DNA from: Taeniopygia guttata
Lineage: Eukaryota; Chordata; Aves; Passeriformes; Estrildidae
Assembly: GCF_048771995.1 (NCBI RefSeq)
Contig: NC_133027.1
Coordinates: 58,651,501-58,715,500 of the forward strand
Reading direction: 5' to 3'
DNA: 64,000 nucleotides
The notes beneath the pieces are model-generated. The model saw only the letters and a program-made list of their open reading frames with translations. It was not told the DNA's origin and made no database searches. The position numbers and the translations under genes were made by a program. The first letter of the stretch is position 1. The number at the start of each line of letters is the position of its first letter. Below are positions 22,412 to 37,011 of the stretch, piece by piece.

Positions 22412-25400
22412 CATAAGTAGTGGCGCTACACCTCTTTTCTTCTCCATCTGAATAATGCCTCTGACTTTTTTTTCCTTCATTACTCCAGAAAAATACTGTA
22501 ATATCACTCTGGAAAAATACTTCACTATTCTCATGTTCAATACACCTGTCTCAGTTTACTAGGTTTCACTGTGCCAGGCAGATGAATGAGTTAGAGTTTT
22601 TTCTTCCGAGACAGAAGCTGCTTGAGGGAACTTGAAGCTCTGTACCTAGATGTTCATTGAAGGGTAATTTTCTTCCCTGAAAGCATCTTGTTTAGCTGTA
22701 CCAAATTAATCTTTGTCAATTTTGTCTTAAGGGGTTATGTTCTTCTTCACTATAGATTTAAACTTGAGTGTGGGGACACGATAGGAGATTTCTATGAATC
22801 TGAGCATACCTGGAATGTGCAGAAGGAGGCCTCCGAACATGGGCTTTGAATAAGCAGAGGATATGCTGCTGAGGATTCAGGGGAGCTGGCCAGAACCCCC
22901 GTTTTACTCTTGCTTGGAACTTGCTGCAGAGAAATGGATTTGTCTCCCTTCAGGTGAGATTACTGCCACTCAGTCCTGCCTTCCTGGCATGGGACCATGG
23001 AGGCCAAATTCTCTTTCAGTCTATGCAAATCATGATTCTGCTTGTTTGCTTCTTTGTGTAGATTTTTCTTTCAGCCCCATATGCTATCCTTTTAGCCCTT
23101 CCACTATCTTTTCCAATGCATCATTCATTCTTAATACCACCCAATTTGGATCTCGTGATTCATGTATATGTTTCCCTGCTGAATAACCAGCACAAGGCAG
23201 GAAAGTCTACCTGCTGACTAGTGACTTCTTCTCTCCTACTTTGCCTTTTTCAGAGCAGATTAAAGTCCAGCTTTTAAAGGAGAGAAGAGAGAGGAGTTAT
23301 GCAGAGCCACCAAACTGAATGCCATCTTCACTCAGCTTTTGTGCAAGCTTTAAACAGTGTTAGAAAATAATATGAGGAGACAGAAACCTATCATGTTTAG
23401 ACCATGTCTAGAGGTTTTTCTTTAGATCTGAGTATCACTATTATATTCCACATTAACAAACTTGTTAATAACTTGTTCTGCTTGTTTTTTAAACCAAGAT
23501 TTAGCAGGGTTTTGTTTGTTTCCTGTGGTGACATTTGAGGGATTTCCATGTATGGCTGCACCATCAAAAAAAGATGCCAGGGCTAAAATGGACCTCATGT
23601 CACAAAGTCCACAGGAGTCTGTGTAATGTGGATTTCTCCCACATCCACTGTTCTTTTCAGTGCATGGTACAATGGATTTTCCTAGTAATGGTTGTGTGAT
23701 GTTACAGGCTAGGGATAAAGCAACTGGAAGACTGGGGAGTGATTCCCAAGTCTGGCATAAGGAGGTCTGTTCACACTCTGTTTTGAGTTCATTAATGAGC
23801 CAGCTTCTACATCTTTCTCTCCATGCTCAGGCTTTCAAGCTTCTAGAAATAAGCTCAAGCTTATGAGCCTGAATGGGGTTTCACCATGGTGCAGTCAGAC
23901 AGTCATGAAATCAAAACTAAAGCACATGCCAAGTAAAGCACCCACCCCACAGGCTAGACGTGGAAGCTGTGTATTTTTTTGCAAGAGTTGTCCCTCCAAG
24001 TTATTCTTTACTACAAAATCAAAAATCTCAAGTCCCTTCTGAATGGCATCCACCAAGATTTGGGCAGGGAAGGGAGCTGCTGTGGCCTTCCAGAGGGATG
24101 GCTGTGACTTCCAGGCATACTCTGCTCCTGAAAGATGGAAATTCCTGCTGTGCACGGAGGTAATGTACAGTTTTGAACATATGGAAGGTGGGAGCTTCTT
24201 GCCTCCTTGAGAAGCAATACGTGATTTTTCTTTAGTTCAGTAGGGAAAAAAAGGCCATGCCTTTCTGGAAAGGTTGCTGGGCCCTGACCTCCTCTGACCT
24301 GATTTAATTGAGGATTTTGCCAAGCTTATTATATGGGATTTCTTTGGCAGCACTGAGCAAACAAAGCAGGCTGATCACAAATTATCATTTTACACGTGCA
24401 CAGAACAAAACACAAAAATAGCTCTTAAAAATAAATTTCCTTTTCACTGACCTATAATAACCTTCCTTTAGTAACCTGTCACGGCCCTCAAGATCAGTAT
24501 GACAAAACATTTCAGCTTCCTCAATTTTATATCTTCCCAGACACATTACTAACACAAGGCTGAAAAATGAAAAAAGAATGCATATCCAATTTTTTTTTTC
24601 ATTTTTTTAAACTACATTTCTGGTTCTACAGAAGTATCCATTTTGTGTCGGCCTACCAGCAATGTCAGCCAATATTTACTGATGCACCTGCTTTACCTTT
24701 TACATATTACACAAACAAAATACATGGGACATGCTAGCCTATTTCAGGAAAAAATATCCTTTGTATACAAAAAGCATTTGCTTTTGAGGTATTAAACCTC
24801 AGGTTTAAAAATGTTGGCCTGATAGCTACTTTCAGGCCATGAATGAGTGAGACAACAGGATAGATCAAAAGGGAATTAGAGGTGAAATTACATTTCCTTG
24901 CTGTTTTTAGGCAAGATATCATTTTCTCCAGAACATTATTCATTACATGAAAAGGTGGTTCCACACTCTGAGAAGTAATATTTCAAACTTCTTGATGAAA
25001 ATGAAAACCATGCTACAATGAAACTGGCCTTGGTTTTATTTGAAGAATCAATCTAGAAATTGTCCTGTGGTAACTCATCTCCTCCTTGACAATGAGTATG
25101 TTTCTGGGCTTAGGACAGTCAATAAGAAAGCAAGTGACAGCAATTTTTATTGTCCCCATGACAATTAAAAGGTGATAAACTCTCACAGTGACTCCCTTAC
25201 TATTAAGAGTTTTTCCACGTTTGGAAGCTAACAAGACTAGAGATTTTCACCTTTATGAAATGTTATTAGCTACAAGACTGAATAATTTGCCAAATTTGTG
25301 GAACAAAAAAACACTGGTGACTTAACAGCTTTTAAGGTTCATTGCAGGATTGGCTTTAGTTTTCTTATTTAGGAGGTGTCTACCTGTGATGTAAGGTAAT

Positions 25401-26219
25401 TGCATACTGTATGTTGACATCAGTAGCATTCCTAAGTGTCAGGAAAGGAGACTAAACCATAATTAATTGGCTGACAAAATTGCTAAAGAGTCATATGTGA
25501 GCTGGTTATTTTCCCTTTACCTTTTTTTTTTGCCACCTCTTGTTTTTGTTTGGCTGTTTCATGTTTATGTTATAGAAAGAAACAGGTAAAGAATCACTTA
25601 CCTGAGATTAATGTAGGATTCAAAAGAGATACAGAAATGGGAAAACTTGAGGGAATATGAGGCTTTATGTATGGCCTGTCAAGCTCTGCAATTTCACCAA
25701 TAAATTCTAAATTTCAACCAAATTCAGCAGAAGTGGAAACTTCTAAGATGGTAAGTCCCTAAAAATATAATGGAAATTCATTGTGAGGAAGAAGACAAAA
25801 GAAAAGTTTGAGTTCAGTCCTTATCTTAACTTCTATGATGTGCAAGTACTGCTGTCAGCACTCAATGTTCTAAATCAGCCGTGACCCATGCTGCCTCTTG
25901 CCCAGGTAAACAGGTAACATGTGTGGCAAGGAAACAGAAGTGCTGTGAGAATCAGGGCTAGAGCATGGAATATGGGATACTGAGAAACTAGGATCATTAC
26001 TACAGAAAAGATTCTGGGGATATAAGAGCAATCTGATGGTGCAGTGGGAGCTTTGATTAGTATCATGGGAAAATAAAAGTCTTTAGTGACCATATGGATA
26101 TGCAGAAGACAAGTGCTGTCTGGATAGCAGATTGGATTTGTGATACTACTTTCTTCTTTACATGTTTACCCCTTTAGTCACCCCATCCCCTTATCTTTTT
26201 TCTTCCTCTTCTGGTTGAC

Positions 26220-26400
26220 AAGCTTCCTCACTTACGTCACAGCCAAGGTAGTCATAAATCAGCTGAGAAATGAATAATTTCCTTCCCCCTGGGGCACTAG
26301 CATGTCACTGCTGTGAAACGCTTAGGTCACCCGCCTTCCCAGCAAGAGCGCAGCAAGGACACTGTGTAACCCTGCAACTTCAGCGTGTCTCCTCCTTTTG
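26220..26400. promoter_or_regulatory. Possible regulatory stretch with CRE-like site
   Basis: TTACGTCA at 26232-26239 fits the CREB/ATF/C-EBP type of site. It is followed by a small cluster of CpG (AACGC, CCCGCC, GAGCGCAG, AGCGTG) that stands out in CpG-poor surroundings. No gene start is visible. This is inference only. Confidence 0.25.
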
Positions 26401-28017
26401 GAAGAGCCACTGTAGTGGCTACAAGGCTGAGGGGGGGATTATATTCTTAGTGAATTCTAAGTTCACATTTTTAGCTTTTACGAGATTTTGCAAGATTTTT
26501 TTTTCAAGTCAAGTTTTCTTAGAAACTTCATGTTTTCAGATATTTCTATAGAACCCTATGTTTATTTCTGAAATGCTGCAACCCTTCTGGGCTGATAATT
26601 GCATAGGCATTAGTTGTCAACAACTTTAAAACTATATGAATTTTTAGAAACAAAATAAAATACATAATCACACAGGAGTTTTAAAACAAAATGAAAGGAG
26701 AGTTCTGAACAGAGCACAAGATCACAGCAAGGCTGGTAAATGTAAGTAATGTAGGTTGCAAAGCTAGTCTAGCCTGGCAATTGCATGACCCATCTTGGAG
26801 ATGTCAGTTTGTCATTCTGTGCCCAGTTTCACCTAGTTAGGAAAGAGGTTAGCACTCCTGTCTTTAGACATGCAGTGTTGCTGATTTATTTAGCATATCT
26901 TTTCATAGCAATTTGTGATGCACAGCTAGAAGGCACTGTAGAAATAGAAATGACTGTTTGGCAATTAGTACAGTACTGTTACCATCTATTTAGCTCTTTG
27001 AAGAGTGCACCGAGTTTTCTAAGAGAAAATGGAGTTTGTGTCAGCAGCTGGATGAAATAAAGAAATAAATAATGGCAGAGATGGATGAGGAGAAGAGAGA
27101 AGTATGCACGGTATAAAGAAAAAATATGGGTTAGTAGCATCGGCCTGAGAAAAAGAAATTGGAAGTGAATGAGGAAGGGCAGTACAAATAGAAGGGGTGT
27201 GCCCACCCAGCAATACTGTCCTTGCTGGAATGCAACTGTGAAGAAGTTGCATCTGAATGCAGATATGGTGCCAGTCCTTGTCAGAGAGGAGGCTTCAAGT
27301 TTATCAGCTGCTGGCACCCTTGTCTGCTCCGTGGCTGGCATGCAGCTCATGTGCCCTGAAATAAGAAAATTGTTTTATAGCCTTGGGCTGCTCCTATAAC
27401 ACACTGAACTTGACACAAATCTGTTCCAGCATAACCAGGCTGGAGGAAGTAACCAACAGCGCTTGTTTTCCTGCCTCTAAACTCATCCTGCTTTCTCTCT
27501 CTGACTTACACAGTAGAAACAAGACAGCTAAAAATGGCTCTAAACTGTAGCCCTTGAGATTCATGACAGACCTTAAGAGAATTTCCTCAGTATAAGCTGA
27601 GGTGATTTAGAGAGATTGCCTTTCCTTAGCTGGAAATGTTTTAAGAGTGTGTTAACAGCATATACATTAAAAAGGGATTGAAGGCTGGAGCTTTAACACC
27701 AATGCCACAGGAGGACAAGTCAGTGCAAGATCAAGCAGTTGTGGAAGTAAAATCAAAGCGATGTCAGACTGATTAAGAATAAACCGCATCAGAAGTGCAA
27801 CTGGTAAGAGCCTTAATCATTCAGAGTCAAATAAAGTAGGGAATATGGTATTCCTTAACACCATTTCTTGAAGAGATTTTTCTGGCCAGAATCAGAATGG
27901 AAGAACGTGCAGTATGATAGGCTGTGGTCCTCAGATGAAAGATGAATCTTGGACTTATCTGGGCTAAATGGAATGTCTAGTGGCTGATACAATGCAGTTC
28001 ACTCTTTTATAGCAAAT

Positions 28018-28097
28018 GTTCTTTTTTTGTTTGTTTTTGTTTGTTTGTTTTGTTTTTGTTGTTTCTTTTGTTTGTTTTTGGTTTGTTTTTTTTTTTT
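28018..28097 (+). repeat. T/G-rich simple repeat, (TTTG)n-like
   Basis: An irregular run of TTTG, TTTTTG and poly-T over about 80 bases. No transposon body is seen next to it. Confidence 0.95.
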
Positions 28098-31000
28098 CCC
28101 CTCCTTTGCATCAGGTGCAGGAAGTGTCTTAACTACAGCAATGAACTAGCTTGTATTTGTATTTTTCCTATTTAATTCTATTCCATAGAGGGCTCTGTTG
28201 TCAAGGAGCTCTAAAACCTGTGCTCCACATTTTTCAGTATGGAGAACACTTCTATTTGCTAGGCTGGCAGCTGCTGTGTAAGCTTTTCAGTCCTTTTTAA
28301 TCACTCTGCCTCCCATAGCAAGCTACTGTGAATTAGTTCTTTGGGGCTCATTATCCAGACTCTTTTACCATCCTTGAGAAGGAACAAGAGGTACTGAAGA
28401 AAGCCCAAGGGGATATCCTCTCCTTAATGAATCACTGCTGTGCCTGTAGAGCCACAGTGCCAAGAGGAGGATGGAAGGGTCATAGATGAAATGTATCCTG
28501 TTCTGGATGATGGTGCATGAGAATGGATCAGAGCAGCCATGAAACTGCTTTGCAAGACACTGGAAGTCAAGTTGGCTTTCAATGATACCAGGAAACAGAA
28601 GGATATAAGGCCACTGAAAACTTCCTTTACCCATGTCCTCACTTAGGCTGCAGTGCTAAAGTCACTGACAACTGAATGATCAGTAACTGGAAAGGGGAAG
28701 AAAAAAGTCCAGTATCTCTGCATTTTCTTGGTCTTTTCTCTGATTCCAGAGAATCTGACCTTAAGCAGCATGCCAAAGTGGGGAGGCACGGCTCTTCACA
28801 AGCAACATTCACCCTAATTGACAGAAGAGAAATGTGATTGTATTCCTTGTACTTCTGTTGATGGATTTTACTTACCCAGATGCTGCAGATTTATAGTGAA
28901 GAGCTATCAACTGAGATTTCAAATGAGAGTGTTTATCCCTCTTGCTCATCAGATGTGGGAGCAACAAAGATCCTCACTTTTACAACAGAAAAAGAATTCT
29001 TCCCTATTCTGCATTGTAGTTGCTGCATGCTGATTGGAAAGCTGCTGAGAAAAAGTTTTACAATATAAGGCTCTTCTCCCTCATTAACAGAATCACAGCA
29101 GGTGCAGGAGACAGTAGGAAACAAAGCACTTACAATAAATGCTGAAGCTTCAAACTCAATACACACTTCTCTGTAGACTGAAGGTGCATGCAACTATTCC
29201 AGGTTTATACTTCATTAAATCTCCAGGGATTTTGACTCATTAAACCTGCTGATCCCAGGATTACTTTTTAATTGCAGTTTTCATCTCACCTGTTATGCTA
29301 CCTGTTGCTTCATCAAAGTTGTGCTCACAAGAAAAAGTATGAGAAAAGGAACCAAGGGAAATTTGTTTCTGTGGTCAGTCACTGCCTGGAGCTCTTTCAC
29401 TGGCTTTTAAGTATCTTGTGAAAGCATGACTGAGACCGAAACAGTTACATCTGAAGAGATTAGGCTGTGAACATCTTTATGAAGATAAGGAGGCTCTGTT
29501 ACAGGTACAGTATGTTCTTGCAGCTAGCTGCATCAATATGAAGAGGGCAGAGAGGCACACCAGCTGTGCACAACTGCACCACATTCAGCAGCAGACTGTT
29601 TGAATATGAACAGGGCTCTCATTTTGGTCTCAGTTCTTTCCTTCACTGCCTATTGAGTGAATAAATCTGCTTTGTTCCTGTTTATGTGATACAAGTGGGT
29701 GAGAATTAGCAGTTTGGGATTACTGGTTTGGGTTATTAACTTGGGTTCATGAATAAACAGAATGACTGCTGCCAGGGAATCATGCATTAATTATCCTTGA
29801 GCTATGCTGATGGAAGAGTGATAGAGAACCAGCAAACATACTACAAGCTTTTGAATGTTTTATTATTATTAGAATCGCTAAAAGGAGAAAACTAGAAAAA
29901 ACTGCTTTTCCTGTCTGTGTCTGGACTGTGCAGGGGGCTGCAATTCAGGCACCTCCTCTAGAATGTGAATGACAGATGTGTTGTAGTTATTTAGTTGTTT
30001 GGGGTTTTTTTGGGTTTTTTGGTTTTGTTTGTTTGTTTGTTTGTTTGTTTTGTTGTTGTGATCATTACTAGCCAGTCAGGGAAAGAACAGATCCCATTCT
30101 GATATCTCTTGCCCTGGACATCCACTTGGCTTCTGTAAAACTGGTACCTGTGGCTGTTCATCTTGGGGCCAGCTCTGGTAATGAAGTAGTTAAGTGAGAC
30201 CTGCAGAAAACCCCAGAGAAATGCACAGATTAAACACTTTAGTTTTATCTTCTACTGTTCTTCTTGCCTGGTCTTTCTCACCTTCTTCCGGCCTTGTGTT
30301 TTTTGAAAAAGCTGTATGGGAAATTATTTGGTTCAACATATGTTAAGGAAGTGGAAACAGCTGGGGGGCAAAGGCAGAATGTGGCTGGCAAGACAAGTTG
30401 TTATTTTTATACAGAGCTGTTCAGTTAGGTTTCTTTGTGTAGAGACGTCATTCTACTTGGCCCAATTTTACCTCGATGCCTCCTATTAATCCTTTGCCTT
30501 TGAGCATTTTGTCTTAGTAGTTTACACACCTGCATGTTTATGCATTGTGATCCATTGCAGCTTCTCCTTATCTCTTCCTTTCTTCAGCACTTTTCCTTTT
30601 CCTCTCCTACAGCAGTTGCCACTCCTACAGATACCAGGGGCAATGGGAGGGGTCTGGCCCGGTTTTGTCTGTCACCTTCCTCTTCCCAAGGGCAGGAGAG
30701 CCTAGGGTGAAAGCTGGTCTGAAGGAAAAGAGACAGCCAGGTTCTGCCAGTTTTGAAGAGACAGACAAGCATGAGCTGAGAGGGAATTAATAGGCAGGGG
30801 AGAGGATGGGATTTCCATGATGCCCAAGGAAATGGTCTAATTTAAGTAATTTGCATGAAGTCATAATGAGACAGGACTTAAAACTTCAATTGTATGGGTG
30901 ATATTTTCTACTCTGTAATTACATGTATGTATTATATTATTATATATTCTAGGGTGATAGAGCAGGAACACATAACCACCTATTTTGGGGCAGGAGAAAG

Positions 31001-34000
31001 CCTTAAATTATTCCATTAGGAAAACAGAGATGTTACTTAGAGGAGAAAAAAGTAATGTAATAAGTGATGCTGTATCAAGGCAAAGAATAAAAGGTCTCCT
31101 CCTTTTTTCCTGCCCTTTCCCTGTGTGTTTCAAAAATTCCCCTTGAGTCTATAGCCACTTACTCCCAGTAATGAATTCAGCTGATCAGACTGGCACATTT
31201 TTGCCTGTCACGTGGAGATCTGCATAATGTGGGCAAAGCAAACAGATATACTCAGGCCTTGGTTATATCAAGGCCACTTTATATGGTCACAGGGATCATT
31301 CTTGGTGTTTTCAGTCAAACATCAAAGACCAGGGCCATTCTGTTGTTTCTTCCTGGTTTGCTAAGGAAAATGATTTAGTTGCAGAGCTCTTGTTGCTGTT
31401 TCGTTACTGTTGTGTACAAACCCTTATAAATTCCTGGGAACTGAAAAACATTTCCAAGCAAAGCATGATTTTGACCTATTGGCTTTCGTGTGAGAGTTTT
31501 GTAGCCTAATTCCTGTGTCAAAGATTCCATAAGACTTGTTCAGAGTCAGCATGGCAAAACTTAACTTTTGGTTTTGTATAATTGACTCTGAAACAGGAGT
31601 TTGGCAGCCTTATGCAACCTCAGAGCAACCTCACTGACTCCTGCCACAGGAATCTTTAAAACAGCCTTAATTCTGATAACCTCCCTGACATAATTTCAAA
31701 CTGTTCTATTGAATGTGTCACTCACAGTATTTCTCAGAATCTGTCTTTATGTCTTCTAATAGTTCATTTGTTAAAATATATTTAGTATCTTCTAAAGCTC
31801 AGTAATGAAGTTGCTATTTTTATGTATTTTTTTGTGCAAGACAGGGTAGCCTTTTGGTTATGCAGTGCCATTAAGTGAATATAGGAGCATTAAGCTTAAT
31901 AGACATGGCAGTTGCTTTACCTGATTTTTTTTTATAATTAACATTTTTGAATTGTTTACTTGTTATGTATTTCTCATATACAATAAAATACTCCAAGGGC
32001 AAAGAGCAAGTGGGTTAAGCCATTGTAATAAGTAAAGCTAATATCAGTTAGCTTGCCATTGCTTTCTCCCATTAAGCTGGAATGGATCTTACCTCTTTTT
32101 TTTTCTTTCTTTTTTTTTTTAATTTAAGGTCCTAGGTTGCAACTATGCTTTTGTCAGTAATGATAAGCTGTTGGTATTGATGCCAGCTAATTGCTTCATT
32201 TCTACAATCAGATGTTTTCCATTTTAGAATCCTTTGATTTCCTATCAGTCAGATGGTAAAAAGAGGAGAGAGGTTCTGTAATAAAACTTTCAAAGAATAA
32301 ACAGAATATAAAATCTATTTAGAGTCTAACAATATAATTCTTTCCTTTTTTCTAGTTCAAAGGGACAAATTACCAGCAGCCTCTGAAAAACCAGAACATG
32401 TACAAGACTTCATTATAGCCAATGATTTCAGGAAATATTGACAGATCTAGTTCTGAGGCAGAATTTCCTGCTTCCTGCCTTGATGGATAAAATACTGACA
32501 CACACATATTCATCTGTTCATTTTGAATATGTGCTGACAGAAGCAGTCTGACTTTCAGAGCAGTACACACTCCAGGTGTACACACTCGGGATGCCCCTGA
32601 CAACACAGAGCAAGACTTTTGCATCCTGTTTGACGCCCCAGGGGATTTACAAGAGGAAAACATAAGATGTCATGGACTCGTTCTGGCAAAGGTATGAAGG
32701 TGACACCCAGTGTGCTTGCAGGAGAAGGAGCATTGTCTCTTGCCAGGCTTCAGCACACTTTCATCTGCATGAGGTGGTTCAGTGGCTAAACTTTAACATC
32801 AGTAGTTCAAAATAGTTTCTGTCATTTCTTTACATTTCTGTTCATTTGTTGCTAACTGTCTCCATTCTTTTGGTCTTCTTTCTGGAGAGACCACATGAAA
32901 ACCTTTTCAAGGAAAAAAATCTAAGCCTGGCTTGACTGTGGAAGCATAATATAGCTAAAAATTTATTATTATTTCTTTTCTTTTTTTTTTTCTGTTGTAA
33001 CTCAAACAGTTTCAACTAGTCCTAAAAATATCAGCCAACCTTTTAGTACTAAAAGATTTTTGTTTTTTCAGTAATTTGGAGCCAGTAGCATTGGTTACAC
33101 GTAGAAGATTGTCTCACTTGAAGCTGTCACAACTTCATGCAGCAGTTACTGCATGTTGGAATGATGGACCTGTTGGTGGAAACCAATGGTTAAAGCCAAA
33201 GTGAACACACAAGGAGAGAGATCTCTCAGGAACATTTTCTGTCTATAGGCCTTTAGAAAAGCTTGATTTATAGGAAGCAATACATTGGCATTTAAGCTGT
33301 CTAGACATAGGTGCCTACTTTGAATTAATTTTGATGTGAGTTATGCCCAGGGGTGCTTTCTAAGTGCCAAAATGACATAAAAAATGTGGTATGGTTATTT
33401 TTTGGGGGCCATTAAAAAAAAAGAGTTTGTTCAAATATTGTGCTGACAAAGACAGTATTTAAGAAGAACAAACTAGGGAGACTTTGATAAAGTAATATAC
33501 AGCAAATGTAGTTGCATACATACATCCATGGTGGGAGTGATAACTTCTGTGAGAAGATAACATTAAAGAAGAAGCAAAAGTTTGGGGTACAGCTGTGGTT
33601 GTTGGCACTTCATGCACATCTAAGCTATGCATCTGAAAGCCATTCAAAAGGCCTGACTTGCATAAGAGTGCCAGGAAACCCTATTTTATTTGTAGACATC
33701 CTGGGCAGCTGTTGTCAGACTATAAAGAAAAGGCAGAGAAGACACAGAAAGGAAAAACCTAAATGTAATGCATCTTTTGGACTGAACAATCTGTCCTCTT
33801 CTTTTGAAACAGTGCAAGCTTAAGAAGACTTCAAATAGCTAAAAAGCTTTAATTAGAGCTTTCGTCTGAAACATGCATTTGTTTCCCTGACACTATGCAG
33901 GAGAGTTCCTGTTTTCCTGTTGTTTCTTGTGGCATAAACATTTATTTTAAATTTCTTTTGTCATCTGGGGAGATGCTGTCTGGGGGAGACGTGCTTTCAC

Positions 34001-37000
34001 ATGACATTCTTCCTTCCCGCTGCTGTTTTTGTGGCCTCAAAGGCAAATGCAGGATATTCCTCTTTCAGTTCCTTCAGTGCCTCTGCTTATTCCAGTATCT
34101 CTGATCAATTAATTTGCAGTGATGTCAGCATTTCCAAAGAGCTGATACAATTGTGTGAAACAAACATAGGACAGACTGACATTGAAGAAAGAAAAGGCTG
34201 AAACATATAAATTGTATAGATTACAGAAGATTTGAACAATAACATAAGTAAAGTATTTCAAGTACTGTAATGTAAGTATGATTGAGTTGATACTAAAATG
34301 AGATGAGGATGAACATCAGATTGGCATAATTTATCTAGACCACTTGTGGTCAAGAGCAAGTTTAGCAAAACCCTCAGAAGACTTTTTAATCAATTGGGAC
34401 AATCCAGATAAAATTGGTCGTGTCTGTGCGTGACCCTGCTCTGTACTATCTCTCAAGTCCTTTCCTTGCTGTACTTCTGTGACAACTATATGACTCAAGT
34501 TGCTTAGCAGGTGATATCCTGTATCAGTGCTAAGAGTTAGAAAGGTAGGAGAACTTCAATTAGCTGCTGGTGTGCACTGATAATCATATTTAAGATTCTG
34601 CATTGCCTTCTGCGCATCATTTCTCTATAGCTACACAGCAGTGATCTGGACTGAGCAGCCCAGTGGATAAGCTGTGCTAACAAAGCATTAATGGGTAAAT
34701 CTCATAGGATTGTAACCTGGGAACTGCAGAGAACCCATGTTAAAATTAGCACACAGGTGTGCTCCTACAAGAAGTGCTTGGCCTGATTTACCGCATGACC
34801 TAAGGACTCATGACCACATGGTTAAACACCGCTGGATAATCCAGCTTAACTTTTTAATAGCTGCAGTAAATCATTTAGGTAAACCGTCAGAAAGGCAGGT
34901 GTGAAGGAAGGAGTTTCTTGGTTGAGACCCTTATAACATCAAAAAACTTCTGGTTTTGGGACATTAGGAATCCCGTCTTTTGAGATGATATGTAAAGTCC
35001 ACTTTATTTAAGGTACTTTCTGAAGGCTGTAACTGATGAAAGCCCAGAAGTTTCTGTTCTTCGGGACAGAAGATGGAAGGGAGGTGTGTGTGTGTGCTTT
35101 ATCCTGAAGAAATGGGCAGGAATTATACTTGAAGATCATGTAGGTTTATTTCCTACTATGAATTCCATGGCACTAGTTGACCTCGGCCTTCATTCAGTAG
35201 TGCTCTTTCTCCCGTAATGCTGTAAATGACTCTAAAATTGGTTTGCTTCAACATCATGTGAAGGATGCTTACCTTGCAACTGTTTACTCCACTATTGCAG
35301 GAGGAAAGGTTTTATCTCGTCTCAGTGAAGGTTTCAGTATATAGCTTTGGTTGTTGGCAAACCAGCCTGTGTGATACCTATGAAATGTTGGTTATTTTAG
35401 AAATCTTGCTTCTCATCTTCTCAAGCAGCCTTCACCATATTCCCTTCCTCCTTCTGACCACAGCACTGTCATCATATTAGCCTGCCATCCTAACCATGGA
35501 AATTTTCTTTGTGTCTCTCCCCATAAACCATATCTTCTGTCCAGGTTAAGAACAGCTGATACGATCACAAACCAACCATAAATATCAATGTCCATAAAGA
35601 TAATTTCTTTGGCCCTGGCATTCCTATAGAGTTTATAGCAACTGGCAGGGATTGGGTCTTTCAGTAGGGTCTGTTTTGGGGAGGATGTGAACACCAGGCT
35701 CTGGCAGAGGAGAGCAGGGAGTTGGGGTGTGAGTGTGAGCAGAGGGGAGGAAAGGGCTGCCTGCTAGTCTGCAGGCTGGTGCTACAGCTCAAGGAGAAGA
35801 GGCAGAGGAGGCAGTGGTTTTGGTGGTTGGGATGTAAGTGGGCTGTTTACCCAGGCAATACCACAGCATCTCCAAGCAAGGCCCCTTTAGTTGGACTAGG
35901 CCTGAGTATTGATGGCTGAAGTAAGACATAAATACAGTGTGGGTGTTAGCTGCTCCTTGGTCCCTGCCTGGGTATGCATTCTTACTACCTGATTAATTTT
36001 ATCTCTGTTTCAGTGATGATTCACTCTCCCTGAAGGATTATGTATGTTGTGTTTACTACAGAGTAGTAGCATGTAAATAAGAAGTTACTGCAAAATAGCT
36101 GGCACAAATGCACCACTACTTACAACCTGAAAAATGTGACTTTTCAAGTGACGTAGTGTATTTTTGATATTCTTACTCTTCTAGTTGAAAAATATCTCTT
36201 CCCTTCCATATGAGGCTTCCTTACCTGAAGTAGCAGGGTGTGGTTTTGCAGTGGGAAAGATGGATGTGGGAGGAGGCTTAAATTAGATGTCAATAAAATT
36301 GAGAGTAGGAAGGAAAAAGTCATTATGAAAGCGCTTATCACTGTTGCTTCCCTTGCCAAAGCAGGTAAGTATGCCATGAAACCATCAGGTGTCAGGTTCA
36401 AAACAAGAGATTACAGGCTGCTTCACAGGCTACTGCATGTTGAAGTTATGCAATCCTTGGCCACAGCATGTCTTGGGGTCCAGAAGTTCTCAGAACTTCA
36501 GAAACTGGCTTTGAAGGTTCACAGATGAAAGATGGATTGATATTTAGCAGGCAGAAATATACCTACCATGGCTTAAGGTGTCTGTTATACACAAATCCCA
36601 GGAAACCAAGTATGAAATTTTTCAGAATATTAGTATGAGCCTTCCATGCTAATTTATTCCTCTCTGATGTCCACTGCTGGCCAGCGTCAAGCACAGTACA
36701 TTGTGCTAGATGCCATTTTTGATCCACCATTAGTTTTTTAATGTTCATAACTGTGCTGTTAGAGGGCACGTTTGTACCACTTCTACTGCTTCTATACTTG
36801 GAGAAGATGCGGTTATCTTGTAATCCTTTAACTATTGTCAAAAGCATCTAATCTTTCTGCGTGGATGAGGCAGCAAAATGCATTTCAGTAGCAGCTGGGC
36901 TGAAGCAACAGTTTATCCTTAGCTCTGAAGACAGAAATTCAGTAGAAGATACTTTTAATGCAATCTTTTATAACAAAATAAAAGTCAGATGTTTAAATTC

Positions 37001-37011
37001 CATATGACAAA
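28098..37011. other. Gene-free sequence
   Basis: It contains a second (TTTG)n repeat at 29990-30057, T-runs near 32096-32120 and 32978-32991, and a speculative exon at 36252-36364. Nothing else is recognised on either strand. Confidence 0.65.
29990..30057 (+). repeat. (TTTG)n simple repeat
   Basis: Several clean TTTG units lie within a G/T-only run of nearly 70 bases. Confidence 0.95.

Larger units (their letters stand above)
15595..28017. other. Gene-free sequence
   Basis: No exon or full repeat family is recognised. Landmarks are an 18-base direct repeat (18590 and 18692), a T-run near 18846-18859, a hairpin (21838-21873), a tandem 17-base unit (22376-22411) and a slightly CpG-rich stretch with a CRE-like site (26220-26400). 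The open frames on both strands, up to 142 codons on the - strand at 21177-21605, are AT-rich and resemble nothing known. Confidence 0.65.
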
